A stretch of DNA of 64,000 nucleotides, taken from the NCBI RefSeq assembly GCF_001509585.1, contig NZ_LNCI01000006.1, positions 310,001 through 374,000 of the forward strand. The letters are read 5' to 3'. Every line of letters starts with the position of its first letter. Positions within the stretch are counted from its first letter, which is position 1. The DNA is from Tropicimonas marinistellae. Its GTDB lineage: Bacteria; Pseudomonadota; Alphaproteobacteria; Rhodobacterales; Rhodobacteraceae. The position numbers were made by a program, and so were the translations under genes. Under the pieces are notes generated by a model that had not been told where the DNA came from, ran no database searches, and saw nothing but the letters and a program-made list of their open reading frames with translations. Positions 10,295-19,108 of this stretch are shown one piece after another.

Positions 10295-10305
10295 CTGCCA
10301 CGCAG
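10295..10305. promoter_or_regulatory. PhaR-like motif 1 (CTGC-N3-GCAG)
   Basis: CTGC-CAC-GCAG is an exact match to the motif I recall for the polyhydroxyalkanoate regulator PhaR of Paracoccus/Rhodobacter. It lies about 150 bp upstream of the MaoC/PhaJ-like gene. Confidence 0.4.
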
Positions 10306-10400
10306 CAATTTGCGATTTTGCAGCGGCCGCCATAGGATTGTCGCAAAGCTGCGAAACTTTGTTGCCGGTTAACCATTCCTAAGTTGCGCTTTGTTTCTCT

Positions 10401-10411
10401 CTGCATTGCAG
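10401..10411. promoter_or_regulatory. PhaR-like motif 2 (CTGC-N3-GCAG)
   Basis: CTGC-ATT-GCAG is a second exact copy of the same motif, 46 bp upstream of the MaoC/PhaJ-like start, where a bound repressor would block transcription. No phaR gene is in the window, so the link is inference. Confidence 0.45.
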
Positions 10412-10456
10412 CAGAGCGCGAATTCCGGTAGGACGGCGCCAGCAAAGCAAGGAACA

Positions 10457-10906
10457 ATGATGATGCTCGACAATGACTCCGGCAGCACGATCTTCCTCGA
10501 GGATCTTGAGATCGGCATGAAGCGTGATCTGACGAAGCTGATCACGGATGAGGACATCGAGAAGTTCGCTGAGGTTTCCACCGACCATAATCCGGTTCAC
10601 CTTGACGAGGAGTACGCCAAGGAAACCATGTTCCAGGGCCGCATCGCCCACGGCATGCTCACGGCTGGATTGATCTCGGCCGTGATCGGCGAGCAGCTTC
10701 CCGGTCACGGAACGGTCTATCTCGGCCAGACGCTCAAGTTCATGGCCCCCGTGCGCCCGGGCGACATTGTGTATGTGGAAGTCGAAGTGGCCGAGATCGA
10801 CCACAAGAAGCGCCGCGTGAAGTTGTTCACACAGGCCAAGATCGGCGAGACAGTGGTGCTGCGCGGTGAGGCCAACGTGCTCGCGCCGTCCCGCAAGCTG
10901 GACTGA
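10457..10906 (+). CDS. MaoC-family enoyl-CoA hydratase (PhaJ-like)
   Basis: 149 residues with a single hot-dog fold. The hydratase-2 motif is intact: FAEVSTDHNPVHLDEEYAK supplies the Asp and His that activate water in (R)-specific enoyl-CoA hydratases. GRIAHGMLTAGLIS follows, as in PhaJ. Such enzymes hydrate enoyl-CoA from beta-oxidation to (R)-3-hydroxyacyl-CoA, often for polyhydroxyalkanoate synthesis. Three successive ATGs (10457, 10460, 10463) follow AAGGA; 10463 has the best spacing. Two CTGC-N3-GCAG motifs upstream hint at PhaR control. A housekeeping MaoC role is the alternative. Confidence 0.85.
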   Translation: MMMLDNDSGSTIFLEDLEIGMKRDLTKLITDEDIEKFAEVSTDHNPVHLDEEYAKETMFQGRIAHGMLTAGLISAVIGEQLPGHGTVYLGQTLKFMAPVRPGDIVYVEVEVAEIDHKKRRVKLFTQAKIGETVVLRGEANVLAPSRKLD

Positions 10907-10962
10907 CCGACAAGCCGGAACCGCGGCTTGCGCTCCCCCTTCGCCGCCGCTAGGGGATGCCC

Positions 10963-11946
10963 ATGAAGCGGATCACCTCCCTGTCCGATGTCTCGACATC
11001 CGATCGCGGCGCCTATGCCGCGATTGGCAATTTCGATGGCATCCACCTCGGTCACCAGGCCGTGCTGGACCTGACCCGCAAGGCCGCGCACGCTGCCGAA
11101 GCGCCGCTTGGTGTTCTGACGTTCGAGCCACACCCGCGCGAGGTCTTCCGTCCCGAGGATCCGCCCTTCCGGCTGATGAACGCCGAGGCCCGCGCCCACC
11201 GCCTGAGCAAGCTGGGCGTTGATGTTCTCTTCGAACTTCCCTTCGACAAACCGCTGTTCGGGCTAACCGACGCGGAGTTCTGCGAGCAGGTGATCGTGGA
11301 TGGCCTGGGATTGTCCGGAGTCGCCGTTGGCGCCGATTTCTGTTTCGGCAAGGGTCGTGGCGGCAACGTCGCGAGCCTACGTCAGGCGGGCGATGCGCTC
11401 GGCTTTTCGGTCACCGCAGCCGAGCTTCTGCACCTAGAGGCCGAAGGGGAACGGGTGTCGTCTACGGCGATCCGCAACGCACTCGCCGAGGGAGAGGTCC
11501 ACAAGGCCGCGAGCATGCTGGGGCATTGGCACCGCATCGAGGGGCCGGTGGAGCACGGCGCCAAGCGCGGCCGCAAGCTCGGCTACCCCACGGCAAACAT
11601 GAGCATCGCCGGGCTGCACCCTCCGCGCTACGGCGTCTACGCCGTCCTGGTCGAGGTGGTGACCGGCCCGCATGCGGGCAACTACCGCGGTGTCGCGTCG
11701 CTTGGCGTGCGGCCGATGTTCGGCGAGAGCGTAGCCAATATCGAAACGCATCTCTTCGATTTTTCCGGAGACCTCTACGACGCCCACCTCTCCGTTGGCC
11801 TGGTGGCGTATCTACGTCCGGAAATGAAATTCGACGGCGTCGACCGCCTCATCGCGCAGATGGATGCCGACAGTCTCCGCGCACAAGAGATCCTCTCCGG
11901 CATCCCGATCACGGGCTTTCCAGACACCGGAGTCCGGTCGAAATGA
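10963..11946 (+). CDS. ribF: Bifunctional riboflavin kinase/FAD synthetase
   Basis: 327 residues, full length. The N-terminal FAD synthetase half has GNFDGIHLGHQ and the later SSTAIRNAL, and the C-terminal riboflavin kinase half has GRKLGYPTANM and YGVYAV. It converts riboflavin to FMN and then FAD in the cytoplasm. The ATG at 10963 is preferred because AGGGG lies 6 nt upstream; the ATG at 10957 sits directly on that site. The stop codon overlaps the next gene's start as ATGA, implying translational coupling to the YcgN-like protein. Confidence 0.95.
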   Translation: MKRITSLSDVSTSDRGAYAAIGNFDGIHLGHQAVLDLTRKAAHAAEAPLGVLTFEPHPREVFRPEDPPFRLMNAEARAHRLSKLGVDVLFELPFDKPLFGLTDAEFCEQVIVDGLGLSGVAVGADFCFGKGRGGNVASLRQAGDALGFSVTAAELLHLEAEGERVSSTAIRNALAEGEVHKAASMLGHWHRIEGPVEHGAKRGRKLGYPTANMSIAGLHPPRYGVYAVLVEVVTGPHAGNYRGVASLGVRPMFGESVANIETHLFDFSGDLYDAHLSVGLVAYLRPEMKFDGVDRLIAQMDADSLRAQEILSGIPITGFPDTGVRSK

Positions 11947-12524
11947 CCGGAACGTCGTCACAAAACGACCGGAAGACTGCACAGAAGGCGGTCCACGCCC
12001 GTCGTACACCCCCAAAAGCCCGCCGATCCGGGAAAACGACCGGAGAAACGACCGATACGACCGGCGCGAACGACCGAAACTCGATCCGGCCAAGGTTCTG
12101 GGAGAGATTTCCCCTCGACAGGTTGAAACCCGCCGAGTGGGAGGCCCTCTGCGACGGCTGTGGGAAATGCTGCCTGAACAAGCTGGAGGACGAAGACACC
12201 GGCGAGGTCGCCTTCACCCGCGTGGCCTGCCGCCTGCTCGACGACGCGACGTGCCGGTGCACGCATTACGAGATCCGGCATCAATTCGTCCCCGATTGCG
12301 TAACGCTTTCCGCAGAGACCATCGCCGCCAATGCCTACTGGATGCCCGAGACCTGCGCCTACCGGCTGCTGGCGGAGGGCAAGCCGCTTTACCCGTGGCA
12401 CTACCTCATCTCCGGAGACCGGGAGAGCGTCCACGCGGCTGGCGCGTCGGTACAGGGGATCACGCTTTCGGAGTTCGACGTGGCCGAAGAGGATTGGGAA
12501 GACCACATCCTCGCAACCGATTGA
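11943..12524 (+). CDS. YcgN-family cysteine-cluster protein (UPF0260)
   Basis: 193 residues. The core from about residue 50 (RPRFWERFPLDRLKPAEWEALC) has the family Cys cluster LCDGCGKCCLNKLEDEDTGEV, followed by ACRLLDD, CRCTHY and PDC, suggesting a metal or Fe-S site. Function is unknown. The odd part is the first 48 or so residues, a Thr/Arg/Asn-rich stretch encoded by repeated ACGACCGGAA-like units that family members normally lack. The start is the ATG overlapping the ribF stop (ATGA). There is no other ATG before the conserved core, so translation from here or a near-cognate start is needed. Confidence 0.85.
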   Translation: MTGTSSQNDRKTAQKAVHARRTPPKARRSGKTTGETTDTTGANDRNSIRPRFWERFPLDRLKPAEWEALCDGCGKCCLNKLEDEDTGEVAFTRVACRLLDDATCRCTHYEIRHQFVPDCVTLSAETIAANAYWMPETCAYRLLAEGKPLYPWHYLISGDRESVHAAGASVQGITLSEFDVAEEDWEDHILATD

Positions 12525-12606
12525 CGGCGCCTTGATTGCGCAGTCCGGCGCCGGATCGCCGCCCGGCGTCATTCGATGGACGTCCGTACACCTTTTTCAC
12601 GCCGAT

Positions 12607-12619
12607 TAACGTGACGTTA
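12607..12619. promoter_or_regulatory. 13-bp palindrome upstream of chemoreceptor gene
   Basis: TAACGT-G-ACGTTA is a perfect inverted repeat 50 bp before the chemoreceptor ATG. It may be an operator; no regulator is adjacent. Confidence 0.35.
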
Positions 12620-12669
12620 GATCGACTCCCCTACACCGGTCCGGACATCTCCTAGCCTGGACGCTTTCA

Positions 12670-14598
12670 ATGCTTCGTTCCATCCTCTCCAAACTCTCAA
12701 CCCGTATCTACGGAATCGTCGCGCTTGCCACGCTGCTTCTGGCGATCCTGTCGGAAATCCTCCTGACGCTTGCCGTCGAGAGTGCGTATGACTCCAGCGA
12801 ACGCCACCTCGGCGACGTGGTCGAAACGGCCCTCAGCGCGCTGGAATCCATCCAAACGCGCGTCGAGCATGGCGAGATCACGCAAGAAGAGGCAATGGCC
12901 CTGGGGGCAGAGTCGCTGACCGCGATCCACTACGACGAGAACGGGTACATTTTCGCCTTCGACGACGACTTCATCGTGAAGGCCCTGCGCCCGAAACCGG
13001 AATGGGTGGGAACCGACAAGGCTGACTACACCGATGCGAACGGCCTCAAGCTCTACCAGGCAATCCGCGAGTCCGCGCTCGATGGCGGTTCGGGGGCGGT
13101 CACCTACCAGTTCTTCAAGCCGGAGTCCGATATTCCGGAGGAGAAGCTGAGCGTCGCCCGCTACTTCGAACCCTGGGGCTGGGTCGTCGGGACCGGCAGC
13201 TACACCGCGGATGTCCGCGAGAGCCTTGCACACCTGCGCCACGTCAGCCTTGGTGCGCTCGGTGCCGGGCTCGTCGCCCTCATCGTCCTGTCGACGCTGC
13301 TTGGTCGCAGCGTGACGCGCCCGCTCAACGGCCTGATTCATCGCATGGAGGAAATGAAGGACGGAAACGTCGACGCACCGGTGCCGTATCACGAGGCACA
13401 GGGCGAGATCGGGGAGATGGCCCGCGCCATCGACGTGTTCAGGCTGGCGCTCGTGGAACGCGCGCAGTTGGAAACCGAGCAGGCCGCCAAGGACGCCGAG
13501 ATCGCGCGGCAGCGGGAAGCCGCGCTGGAGCAGGAACGCGAAATGCAGCGCCGCGAGGCCGAAGAAACGGAACGCCGCCACCAGGAGGAAGCACGGCAGC
13601 AGGCCGAACGGGACGCGCAAAGGGCCGAGGCGGAGGCCGAACGCGAGCGCAATCGGGCCGAGCAGGAGACGGTCGTGTCCAGCCTCGCAGGTGCATTGAG
13701 CGCGATGTCGCAAGGAGACCTCAGCACGCGCATCGACCAGACCTTCCCGCCTGCCTACGAGGGTCTGCGCAAGGATTTCAACGAGGCCACCGCGAAAATG
13801 GCAGAGTTGATCGGCTCGATCGTGGAGGGATCGCAATCCATCCTGCTGGAGACGGAGAACCTGAACACCGCAGCGGTCGAACTCAGCCGCCGGACGGAAT
13901 CCCAGGCCGCGTCGCTCGAAGAAACGGCTGCGGCAGTCACGGAACTGACCTCGTCGGTGGAAAGCTCCACCGTTGGCGCCCGCGAGGCAGCCGAAACGGT
14001 AACGCGGACGAAGGACCGCTCGGTCGCCGGACGCTCCGTTGTGGAACGCACAATCGGCGCGATGACCGAGATTGCCGAAAGCTCTGGCAAGATCTCGAAG
14101 ATCACCGGCGTCATCGACGACATTGCGTTCCAGACGAACCTGCTGGCGCTGAATGCCGGGGTCGAGGCGGCCCGAGCCGGCGACGCCGGTCGCGGCTTCG
14201 CGGTGGTGGCCTCGGAGGTGCGTGCGCTCGCACAACGCTCCTCGGACGCGGCCCGGGAAATCGCACAGCTCATCTCGACCTCCGGTCAGCAGGTCAAGTC
14301 CGGCGTCGAACTGGTGAACGATTCCGGCGAGTCGCTGGCGGAAATCGAGAAACTCGTGACCGAGATTGACGGGCTGGTTGGCACGATCGCCGAATCCTCG
14401 GTCCAGCAGGCTACCGGCCTGAGCGAGATCTCTACGGCGATGAACCAGCTTGACCAGGTCACACAGCAAAACGCCGCGATGTTCGAGGAAACCAACGCCG
14501 CCGTGCAGGCCCTCAAGACACAGGCCACGGCCCTCGAACGCGACGGGGCGAGCTTCACGCTGGATCGCGGCGCGACGGCGTTGCGCATCGCCTCCTGA
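12670..14598 (+). CDS. Methyl-accepting chemotaxis protein with Cache sensor
   Basis: 642 residues. Order: N-terminal membrane helix (about 15-38), periplasmic sCache-type sensor (about 40-190, with DENGYIFAFDDDF and WGWVVGTGSY), second helix (about 193-216), HAMP, a highly charged helical linker (about 261-337, Glu/Arg/Gln-rich), a second HAMP-like segment with MSQGDLSTRID, then the signalling domain. The tip has the conserved NAGVEAARAGDAGRGFAVVA, which binds CheA/CheW. It relays a small-molecule signal, probably an organic acid, to the flagellar motor. No che or fla genes are nearby. A strong terminator follows. Confidence 0.93.
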   Translation: MLRSILSKLSTRIYGIVALATLLLAILSEILLTLAVESAYDSSERHLGDVVETALSALESIQTRVEHGEITQEEAMALGAESLTAIHYDENGYIFAFDDDFIVKALRPKPEWVGTDKADYTDANGLKLYQAIRESALDGGSGAVTYQFFKPESDIPEEKLSVARYFEPWGWVVGTGSYTADVRESLAHLRHVSLGALGAGLVALIVLSTLLGRSVTRPLNGLIHRMEEMKDGNVDAPVPYHEAQGEIGEMARAIDVFRLALVERAQLETEQAAKDAEIARQREAALEQEREMQRREAEETERRHQEEARQQAERDAQRAEAEAERERNRAEQETVVSSLAGALSAMSQGDLSTRIDQTFPPAYEGLRKDFNEATAKMAELIGSIVEGSQSILLETENLNTAAVELSRRTESQAASLEETAAAVTELTSSVESSTVGAREAAETVTRTKDRSVAGRSVVERTIGAMTEIAESSGKISKITGVIDDIAFQTNLLALNAGVEAARAGDAGRGFAVVASEVRALAQRSSDAAREIAQLISTSGQQVKSGVELVNDSGESLAEIEKLVTEIDGLVGTIAESSVQQATGLSEISTAMNQLDQVTQQNAAMFEETNAAVQALKTQATALERDGASFTLDRGATALRIAS

Positions 14599-14619
14599 GG
14601 GATCGGCCTCCGACGACAG

Positions 14620-14642
14620 GGCCCGCTTCGGCGGGCCTTTTC
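14620..14642 (+). terminator. Rho-independent terminator of chemoreceptor gene
   Basis: GGCCCGC and GGCCCGC complement form a stem around a stable TTCG tetraloop, followed by TTTTC. It lies 21 bp after the stop of the chemoreceptor gene. Confidence 0.85.
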
Positions 14643-14672
14643 ATTCCCTCTCCCGGCCACTAGACCGGTGCC

Positions 14673-15716
14673 ATGTATTTCGCATCCGACAATTGCGGCC
14701 CCGTCCACCCGAAAGTACTCGAATCGCTGACGTCGGCCAATGCCGGGTATTCCCCCGCCTATGGCGATGACCGGCTGACCAGAGAGGTAACCGAGCGTGT
14801 GCGGGAGGTGTTCGACGCCCCCGACGCGGCGGTTCATCTGGTAACGACGGGATCGGCGGCCAACACGCTCCTGCTGGCCAGCCTGACCGCGCCCTGGCAA
14901 ACGGTCTTTTGCAGCCGTGTCGCCCACATCCATGAAGACGAGTGCAACGCGCCGGAATTCTTCACCGGCGGCGCGAAACTCACGCTGGTGGAGACGGAGA
15001 ACGGGCAGATGACGCAAGACGGCCTCGCGGCCGCCATTGCCGCCGAGGAGACGCGCGGCGTACACGGCCCGCAGCGCGGACCGGTTTCGCTCACCCAGGC
15101 GACCGAAAAGGGCACGGTGCACGACCTGGAAACGCTTCGCGGGCTCACGGCAATCGCGCGCGCTCATGGCCTGCCCGTACACATGGACGGGGCGCGATTT
15201 GCCAATGCGCTGGCAACGCTCGGCTGCCAGCCTGCGGAGATGTCGTGGAAGGCCGGTGTGGACGCGCTGAGCTTCGGCGGCACGAAGAACGGGTTGATGG
15301 GTGTCGAGGCGGCGATCCTCTTCGACGGCGAACGACTCTGGGAGTTCGAACTCCGGCGCAAGCGTGGCGCTCATCTGATGTCCAAACACCGCTTCCTTGC
15401 CGCACAGATGCTGGCTTACCTTGATAGTGGCCTCTGGCTGGAACTGGCGAGCGCCGCCAATGCCGCCTGCCGCCGCCTGGCCGACGGGCTGCGCAGTGCT
15501 CCCGGCGCGAACCTGATGTACCGCCCCGACGCGAATATCCTGTTCGCGCGCCTGCCGCGCGCCACGCACCGCCGGTTGTTCGCGGCCGGCGCCGAGTACC
15601 ACCTGTGGGATGCGGCGCTCGATGGCGGCCCCGAGGATGAGCCGCTGGCCGCGCGCTTCGTGACCGACTGGTCGGCCCGGGACGCCGACACGGACCGGTT
15701 TCTCGATCTGTTGTGA
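14673..15716 (+). CDS. ltaE: Low-specificity L-threonine aldolase
   Basis: 347 residues, PLP-dependent fold type I of the beta-eliminating lyase family. It cleaves L-threonine or allo-threonine to glycine and acetaldehyde in the cytoplasm. Visible are MYFASDNCGPVHPKVLE at the N-terminus, HIHEDECNAPEFF, the substrate and PLP contacts HMDGARFANAL, and the Schiff-base Lys in SFGGTKNGLMG. Length is normal. It follows the terminator of the chemoreceptor gene closely, so it probably has its own weak promoter. Confidence 0.9.
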   Translation: MYFASDNCGPVHPKVLESLTSANAGYSPAYGDDRLTREVTERVREVFDAPDAAVHLVTTGSAANTLLLASLTAPWQTVFCSRVAHIHEDECNAPEFFTGGAKLTLVETENGQMTQDGLAAAIAAEETRGVHGPQRGPVSLTQATEKGTVHDLETLRGLTAIARAHGLPVHMDGARFANALATLGCQPAEMSWKAGVDALSFGGTKNGLMGVEAAILFDGERLWEFELRRKRGAHLMSKHRFLAAQMLAYLDSGLWLELASAANAACRRLADGLRSAPGANLMYRPDANILFARLPRATHRRLFAAGAEYHLWDAALDGGPEDEPLAARFVTDWSARDADTDRFLDLL

Positions 15717-15818
15717 ACAACCTGCCCGCCGGCGTCGCGCAGAGCGAGCGGAACACCCCATTGCGGCGGCGCGCAGGGGCGCCTATTTGCGTCACGAGGA
15801 AATTGACTTGAGGCTCCA

Positions 15819-16481
15819 ATGGCCGGCCCACACCGATTCTGGAACATGATCGCACGGCGCTACGCGCGGATGCCGGTGCGCGACGAGGCTGCCTATCGGG
15901 AGAAGCTGCGGCTTGCGCAATCGTATTTCCAACCCGACTGGGAGGTTCTGGAAATCGGCTGCGGCACCGGGTCCACCGCGCTGGAACACGCCCCGCATGT
16001 TGCCCAGATCCGCGCCGTCGATTCCGCCGAGGCGATGATCGCCATCTGCCGCGAGAAGGCGGCGGCTGCGAAGGTCGACAACGTCCGGTTCGAACTGGGG
16101 AGTTTCGATACGCTCGACGTGCCGGACGGGAGCCTCGACGCGGTGCTTGCGATGAGCATTCTGCATCTGCTGGACGACCCAAGGGACGCCATTGCAAGGG
16201 TCTTCGCCATGCTGCGCCCCGGTGGCATGTTCTTGAGCAGCACGATCTGCCTGGCCGACATGAGCGCGCACGGCGGCAGCAGCGGATTCGTCATCCGGCG
16301 GGTTCTGCCGCTCGGGGCTGCGCTTGGCCTGCTGCCGCGAATGCAATGCCTTCACCGGGCGGACCTGCGCGGGGCGATGCAAGACGCAGGCTTCGACATC
16401 GAGCACGAGTTGCATCCGGACGACGATCCGTCGAAGGCCGTGTTTTTCGCCGCGCGCAAGCCGGCGCGCCCGGTCGGCTGA
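15819..16481 (+). CDS. Class I SAM-dependent methyltransferase
   Basis: 220 residues with the Rossmann SAM-binding motif I VLEIGCGTGSTAL (about residues 45-57), the acidic loop VDSAEAMIAI, and motif LDAVLAMSILHLLDDP. The fold resembles small-molecule methyltransferases of the ubiquinone/menaquinone biosynthesis type. The substrate cannot be assigned. The stop is 2 bp from the stop of the convergent hydrolase gene. Confidence 0.85.
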   Translation: MAGPHRFWNMIARRYARMPVRDEAAYREKLRLAQSYFQPDWEVLEIGCGTGSTALEHAPHVAQIRAVDSAEAMIAICREKAAAAKVDNVRFELGSFDTLDVPDGSLDAVLAMSILHLLDDPRDAIARVFAMLRPGGMFLSSTICLADMSAHGGSSGFVIRRVLPLGAALGLLPRMQCLHRADLRGAMQDAGFDIEHELHPDDDPSKAVFFAARKPARPVG

Positions 16482-16483
16482 GG

Positions 16484-17263
16484 TCACCCGCGCGCCAGCT
16501 GCGCCCGGATTTGGGCCGCCACTTCGGCGGGATGCGTCAGCGGCAGCATGTGCCGCGCCCCGGCAATGGGTACGGATCGAGCATCCGGCAGACGCCGCGC
16601 GAGCGCCGCGACGATGGCCGCGATTGCCGGCGGGCTCTCCGTTCCCTCAGCGATCAGCACCGGAAGGTCGAGTGCCTCCAGCACGCCCGGGCGCAGCAGC
16701 CCCGCATCGTCGTCATAAAGGGCCGGCCATTGATCGGGCACGATGTGGATACGGGAGATCATGTCCTGCCGCTGCTCCGGCCGGACGTCCTCCCAGGCAC
16801 GCCCCGTTCCCCAGGTGCCGGAGAAATACCGGGCCGCGCCTTCACGATCGTCGGCATCCAGGAACCGGTCGAGCCGGGCGACCTCCTCTCGCTGCGACGC
16901 CCAAAGCGGATGACCGCGAAGCGCGGCGAAGAACACCGGATCGATCATCGTCAGGGTTCTGACAAGATGCGGCTGCGCACAGGCCAGCCGCAGGGCGAGT
17001 ACGGCCCCGAAGGAATGCCCCACCAGGTGCATCGGGGCATTGAACAGCGCCGAACAGGCTTCGAAGGCTGCCTGCATCACGTTGCCGCCCTGCCAGGGCG
17101 CAGCCGCCCCATGACCGGGCAGGTCCGGCGCGACAAGTCGCACGGACTCGTCCAACGCCGCGGCGACACCGGCCCAGGCGCCGCCGTGCCCCAGCATGCA
17201 ATGCAGGGCGAGTACGGGCTCCGACCCCTGCCCGAAACGGCGCAGCGGCAGGCTGCCGCTCAC
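16484..17263 (-). CDS. Alpha/beta-fold hydrolase
   Basis: 259 residues from a GTG start at 17263, which overlaps the stop of the upstream isomerase gene as GTGA. Reading further upstream only gives isomerase shadow sequence, so this start is preferred. The canonical elements are VLALHCMLGHGGAW (oxyanion loop), LVGHSFGAVLALRLA with the nucleophile Ser, MIDPVFF, and the late His in GARHMLPLTHP. It is a cytoplasmic esterase- or lactonase-like enzyme. Coupling to a 2-hydroxychromene-2-carboxylate isomerase-type protein suggests aromatic or xenobiotic degradation, but that is inference. Confidence 0.85.
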   Translation of the reverse strand: MSGSLPLRRFGQGSEPVLALHCMLGHGGAWAGVAAALDESVRLVAPDLPGHGAAAPWQGGNVMQAAFEACSALFNAPMHLVGHSFGAVLALRLACAQPHLVRTLTMIDPVFFAALRGHPLWASQREEVARLDRFLDADDREGAARYFSGTWGTGRAWEDVRPEQRQDMISRIHIVPDQWPALYDDDAGLLRPGVLEALDLPVLIAEGTESPPAIAAIVAALARRLPDARSVPIAGARHMLPLTHPAEVAAQIRAQLARG

Positions 17264-17856
17264 AAGCGTCCGGCAAGATGGGCGTCGAGATCGTCCAGCC
17301 TGTCGTGGCCCCAGAACCGCTCGTCGCCGTCGGTGATATAGAATGGCGAACCGAAGACCCCGCGGTTCACCGCCTCTTCGAGGTTGCCGGCATAGGTTTC
17401 CGCCCCGGTAAGGAGGCCGGAATCGGCAAGGGTGGGGTCGAAGCCGCAATTGCCCAGGCATTCGCGTACGACGTCATCGGCGGCGATGTCCTTTTCCTCT
17501 GCCCAGACCGCGCGCAGAAACGCCTGCACCAATGGCCCGACGTCGCCTCCTGAAAGCTGCGCGGCGATGATGGCATAGGAGGACGGCGCGGCATTCGTCG
17601 GGAAATGCGCGGGCTTGAGGTTGATTGGCATGGACGCGCGGGCCGCCGCCCTGCGCAGATCCTGCAAACGGTAGGCGACACGGCCGGGTGCCCGATCCTT
17701 CGGAGGCGTTCCACCCGTACGGGGAAAAAGCGCAATGATGTCGATCGGCTTGTAGGTCACGCTCGCCCCGTGGGCGGCGGCGAGCTCTTCCAGCCGGTTG
17801 CCAGCAAGGTACGTGTAGGGCGAGAGGGTGGAGAAGAAATAGTCGATATGGGCCAT
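17260..17856 (-). CDS. 2-hydroxychromene-2-carboxylate isomerase-like protein
   Basis: 198 residues of the DsbA/kappa-GST fold. It begins MAHIDYFFSTLSPYTYLAGN; the FFSTLSPYTY segment replaces the CxxC of DsbA with a Ser, as in the HCCA isomerases, which use glutathione to isomerise an aromatic-ring degradation intermediate. FGSPFYITDGDERFWGHDRL is the typical C-terminal part. The start at 17856 has GGAGG upstream. The downstream hydrolase overlaps its stop by 4 nt. A glutathione-dependent role in the cytoplasm is likely; the exact substrate is unknown. Confidence 0.88.
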   Translation of the reverse strand: MAHIDYFFSTLSPYTYLAGNRLEELAAAHGASVTYKPIDIIALFPRTGGTPPKDRAPGRVAYRLQDLRRAAARASMPINLKPAHFPTNAAPSSYAIIAAQLSGGDVGPLVQAFLRAVWAEEKDIAADDVVRECLGNCGFDPTLADSGLLTGAETYAGNLEEAVNRGVFGSPFYITDGDERFWGHDRLDDLDAHLAGRL

Positions 17857-18040
17857 GGTCGCCTCCTCAATTGCGACGGCAGCGTAGCGGGAGACATGTG
17901 GCGGGCAAGCCCTAATTGCCCGGGAAAACGCCCACCCGCCGCCGCCTGCGGCTGTCGAGGTTTCCATATGACCGGGCATAGGGTAACGCGAAGGCGTCAC
18001 ATGCCCGTTACGATTCCGACCACTCCGGAGCCTGCTGCCA

Positions 18041-19051
18041 ATGCCCAACCACACCCAGCCGAAGCTGATTTCCGGCAATGCGAACCTGCCGCTTGCCAAT
18101 GCGATCTCCCGCCGCGTCTCCATGAGCCGCGGCATGTCCGTCGGCCTTGTCGACGCACGCGTTGAACGGTTCAACGACCAGGAGATTTTCGTCGAAGTGT
18201 ATGAGAATGTCCGTGGTGAGGACATGTTCATCATCCAACCCACGTCGAACCCTGCCAACGACAACCTGATGGAACTGCTGATCATGGCGGATGCGCTCCG
18301 GCGCTCCTCGGCGCAGCGCGTCACGGCCGTTATTCCCTATTTCGGCTATGCCCGGCAGGATCGCCGCGCGAAGGCGCGCACGCCGATTTCGGCCAAACTG
18401 GTGGCCAACATGATCGATGCAAGCGGCATCGACCGGGTGCTGACCATGGATCTGCACGCGGCGCAGATCCAGGGCTTTTTCGATATCCCGGTGGACAACC
18501 TCTATGCTTCGCCGGTCTTCGCGCTCGATATCAAGCACAAGTTCCGCAAGAAGCTCGACCGGGTCACGGTGATCTCGCCCGACGTCGGCGGCGTCGCACG
18601 CGCGCGGGAACTGGCAAGCCGCATCGGTTGCGCGCTGGCGATCGTGGACAAGCGGCGCGAGAAGGCGGGCGAAGTTGCCGAGATGACCGTGATTGGCAAT
18701 GTAAAGGGCCAGACCTGCATCATCGTGGACGACATCTGCGACACCGCCGGTACATTGTGCAAGGCCGCCGACGTGTTGATCCAGGCCGGCGCGAAAGAAG
18801 TGCATTCCTACATCACCCACGGCGTGTTGAGCGGCCCGGCGGTCGGGCGGATCACCACATCGGCGATGAAGTCGCTTGTGATCACGGATTCCATTGAGCC
18901 GACCGAAGAGGTGCAGAAGGCGGAAAACATCCGCATCGTACCAACGGCGCCGATGTTCGCGCAGGCGATCCTCAATATCTGGAACGGCACCTCCGTGTCG
19001 TCGCTATTCGACCACGAGGCCCTGGCCGCGATCTACGAAGGCACGTACTGA
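18041..19051 (+). CDS. prs: Ribose-phosphate pyrophosphokinase
   Basis: 336 residues, slightly longer than the usual 310-320. It makes PRPP from ribose 5-phosphate and ATP for nucleotide, histidine and tryptophan synthesis. Visible are the N-terminal [28 protein letters not shown] (ATP contact), [13 protein letters not shown], and the PRPP-binding loop [12 protein letters not shown]. It is a single gene with about 180 bp of upstream sequence. A GC-rich inverted repeat with no T run (GCGGGTC-T-GACCCGC) lies after the stop. Confidence 0.96.
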   Translation: MPNHTQPKLISGNANLPLANAISRRVSMSRGMSVGLVDARVERFNDQEIFVEVYENVRGEDMFIIQPTSNPANDNLMELLIMADALRRSSAQRVTAVIPYFGYARQDRRAKARTPISAKLVANMIDASGIDRVLTMDLHAAQIQGFFDIPVDNLYASPVFALDIKHKFRKKLDRVTVISPDVGGVARARELASRIGCALAIVDKRREKAGEVAEMTVIGNVKGQTCIIVDDICDTAGTLCKAADVLIQAGAKEVHSYITHGVLSGPAVGRITTSAMKSLVITDSIEPTEEVQKAENIRIVPTAPMFAQAILNIWNGTSVSSLFDHEALAAIYEGTY

Positions 19052-19108
19052 CGCCCACGGGTATTCGCCCGGGTCGAGCAAAATCGCGGGTCTGACCCGC
19101 GCCGCGCC

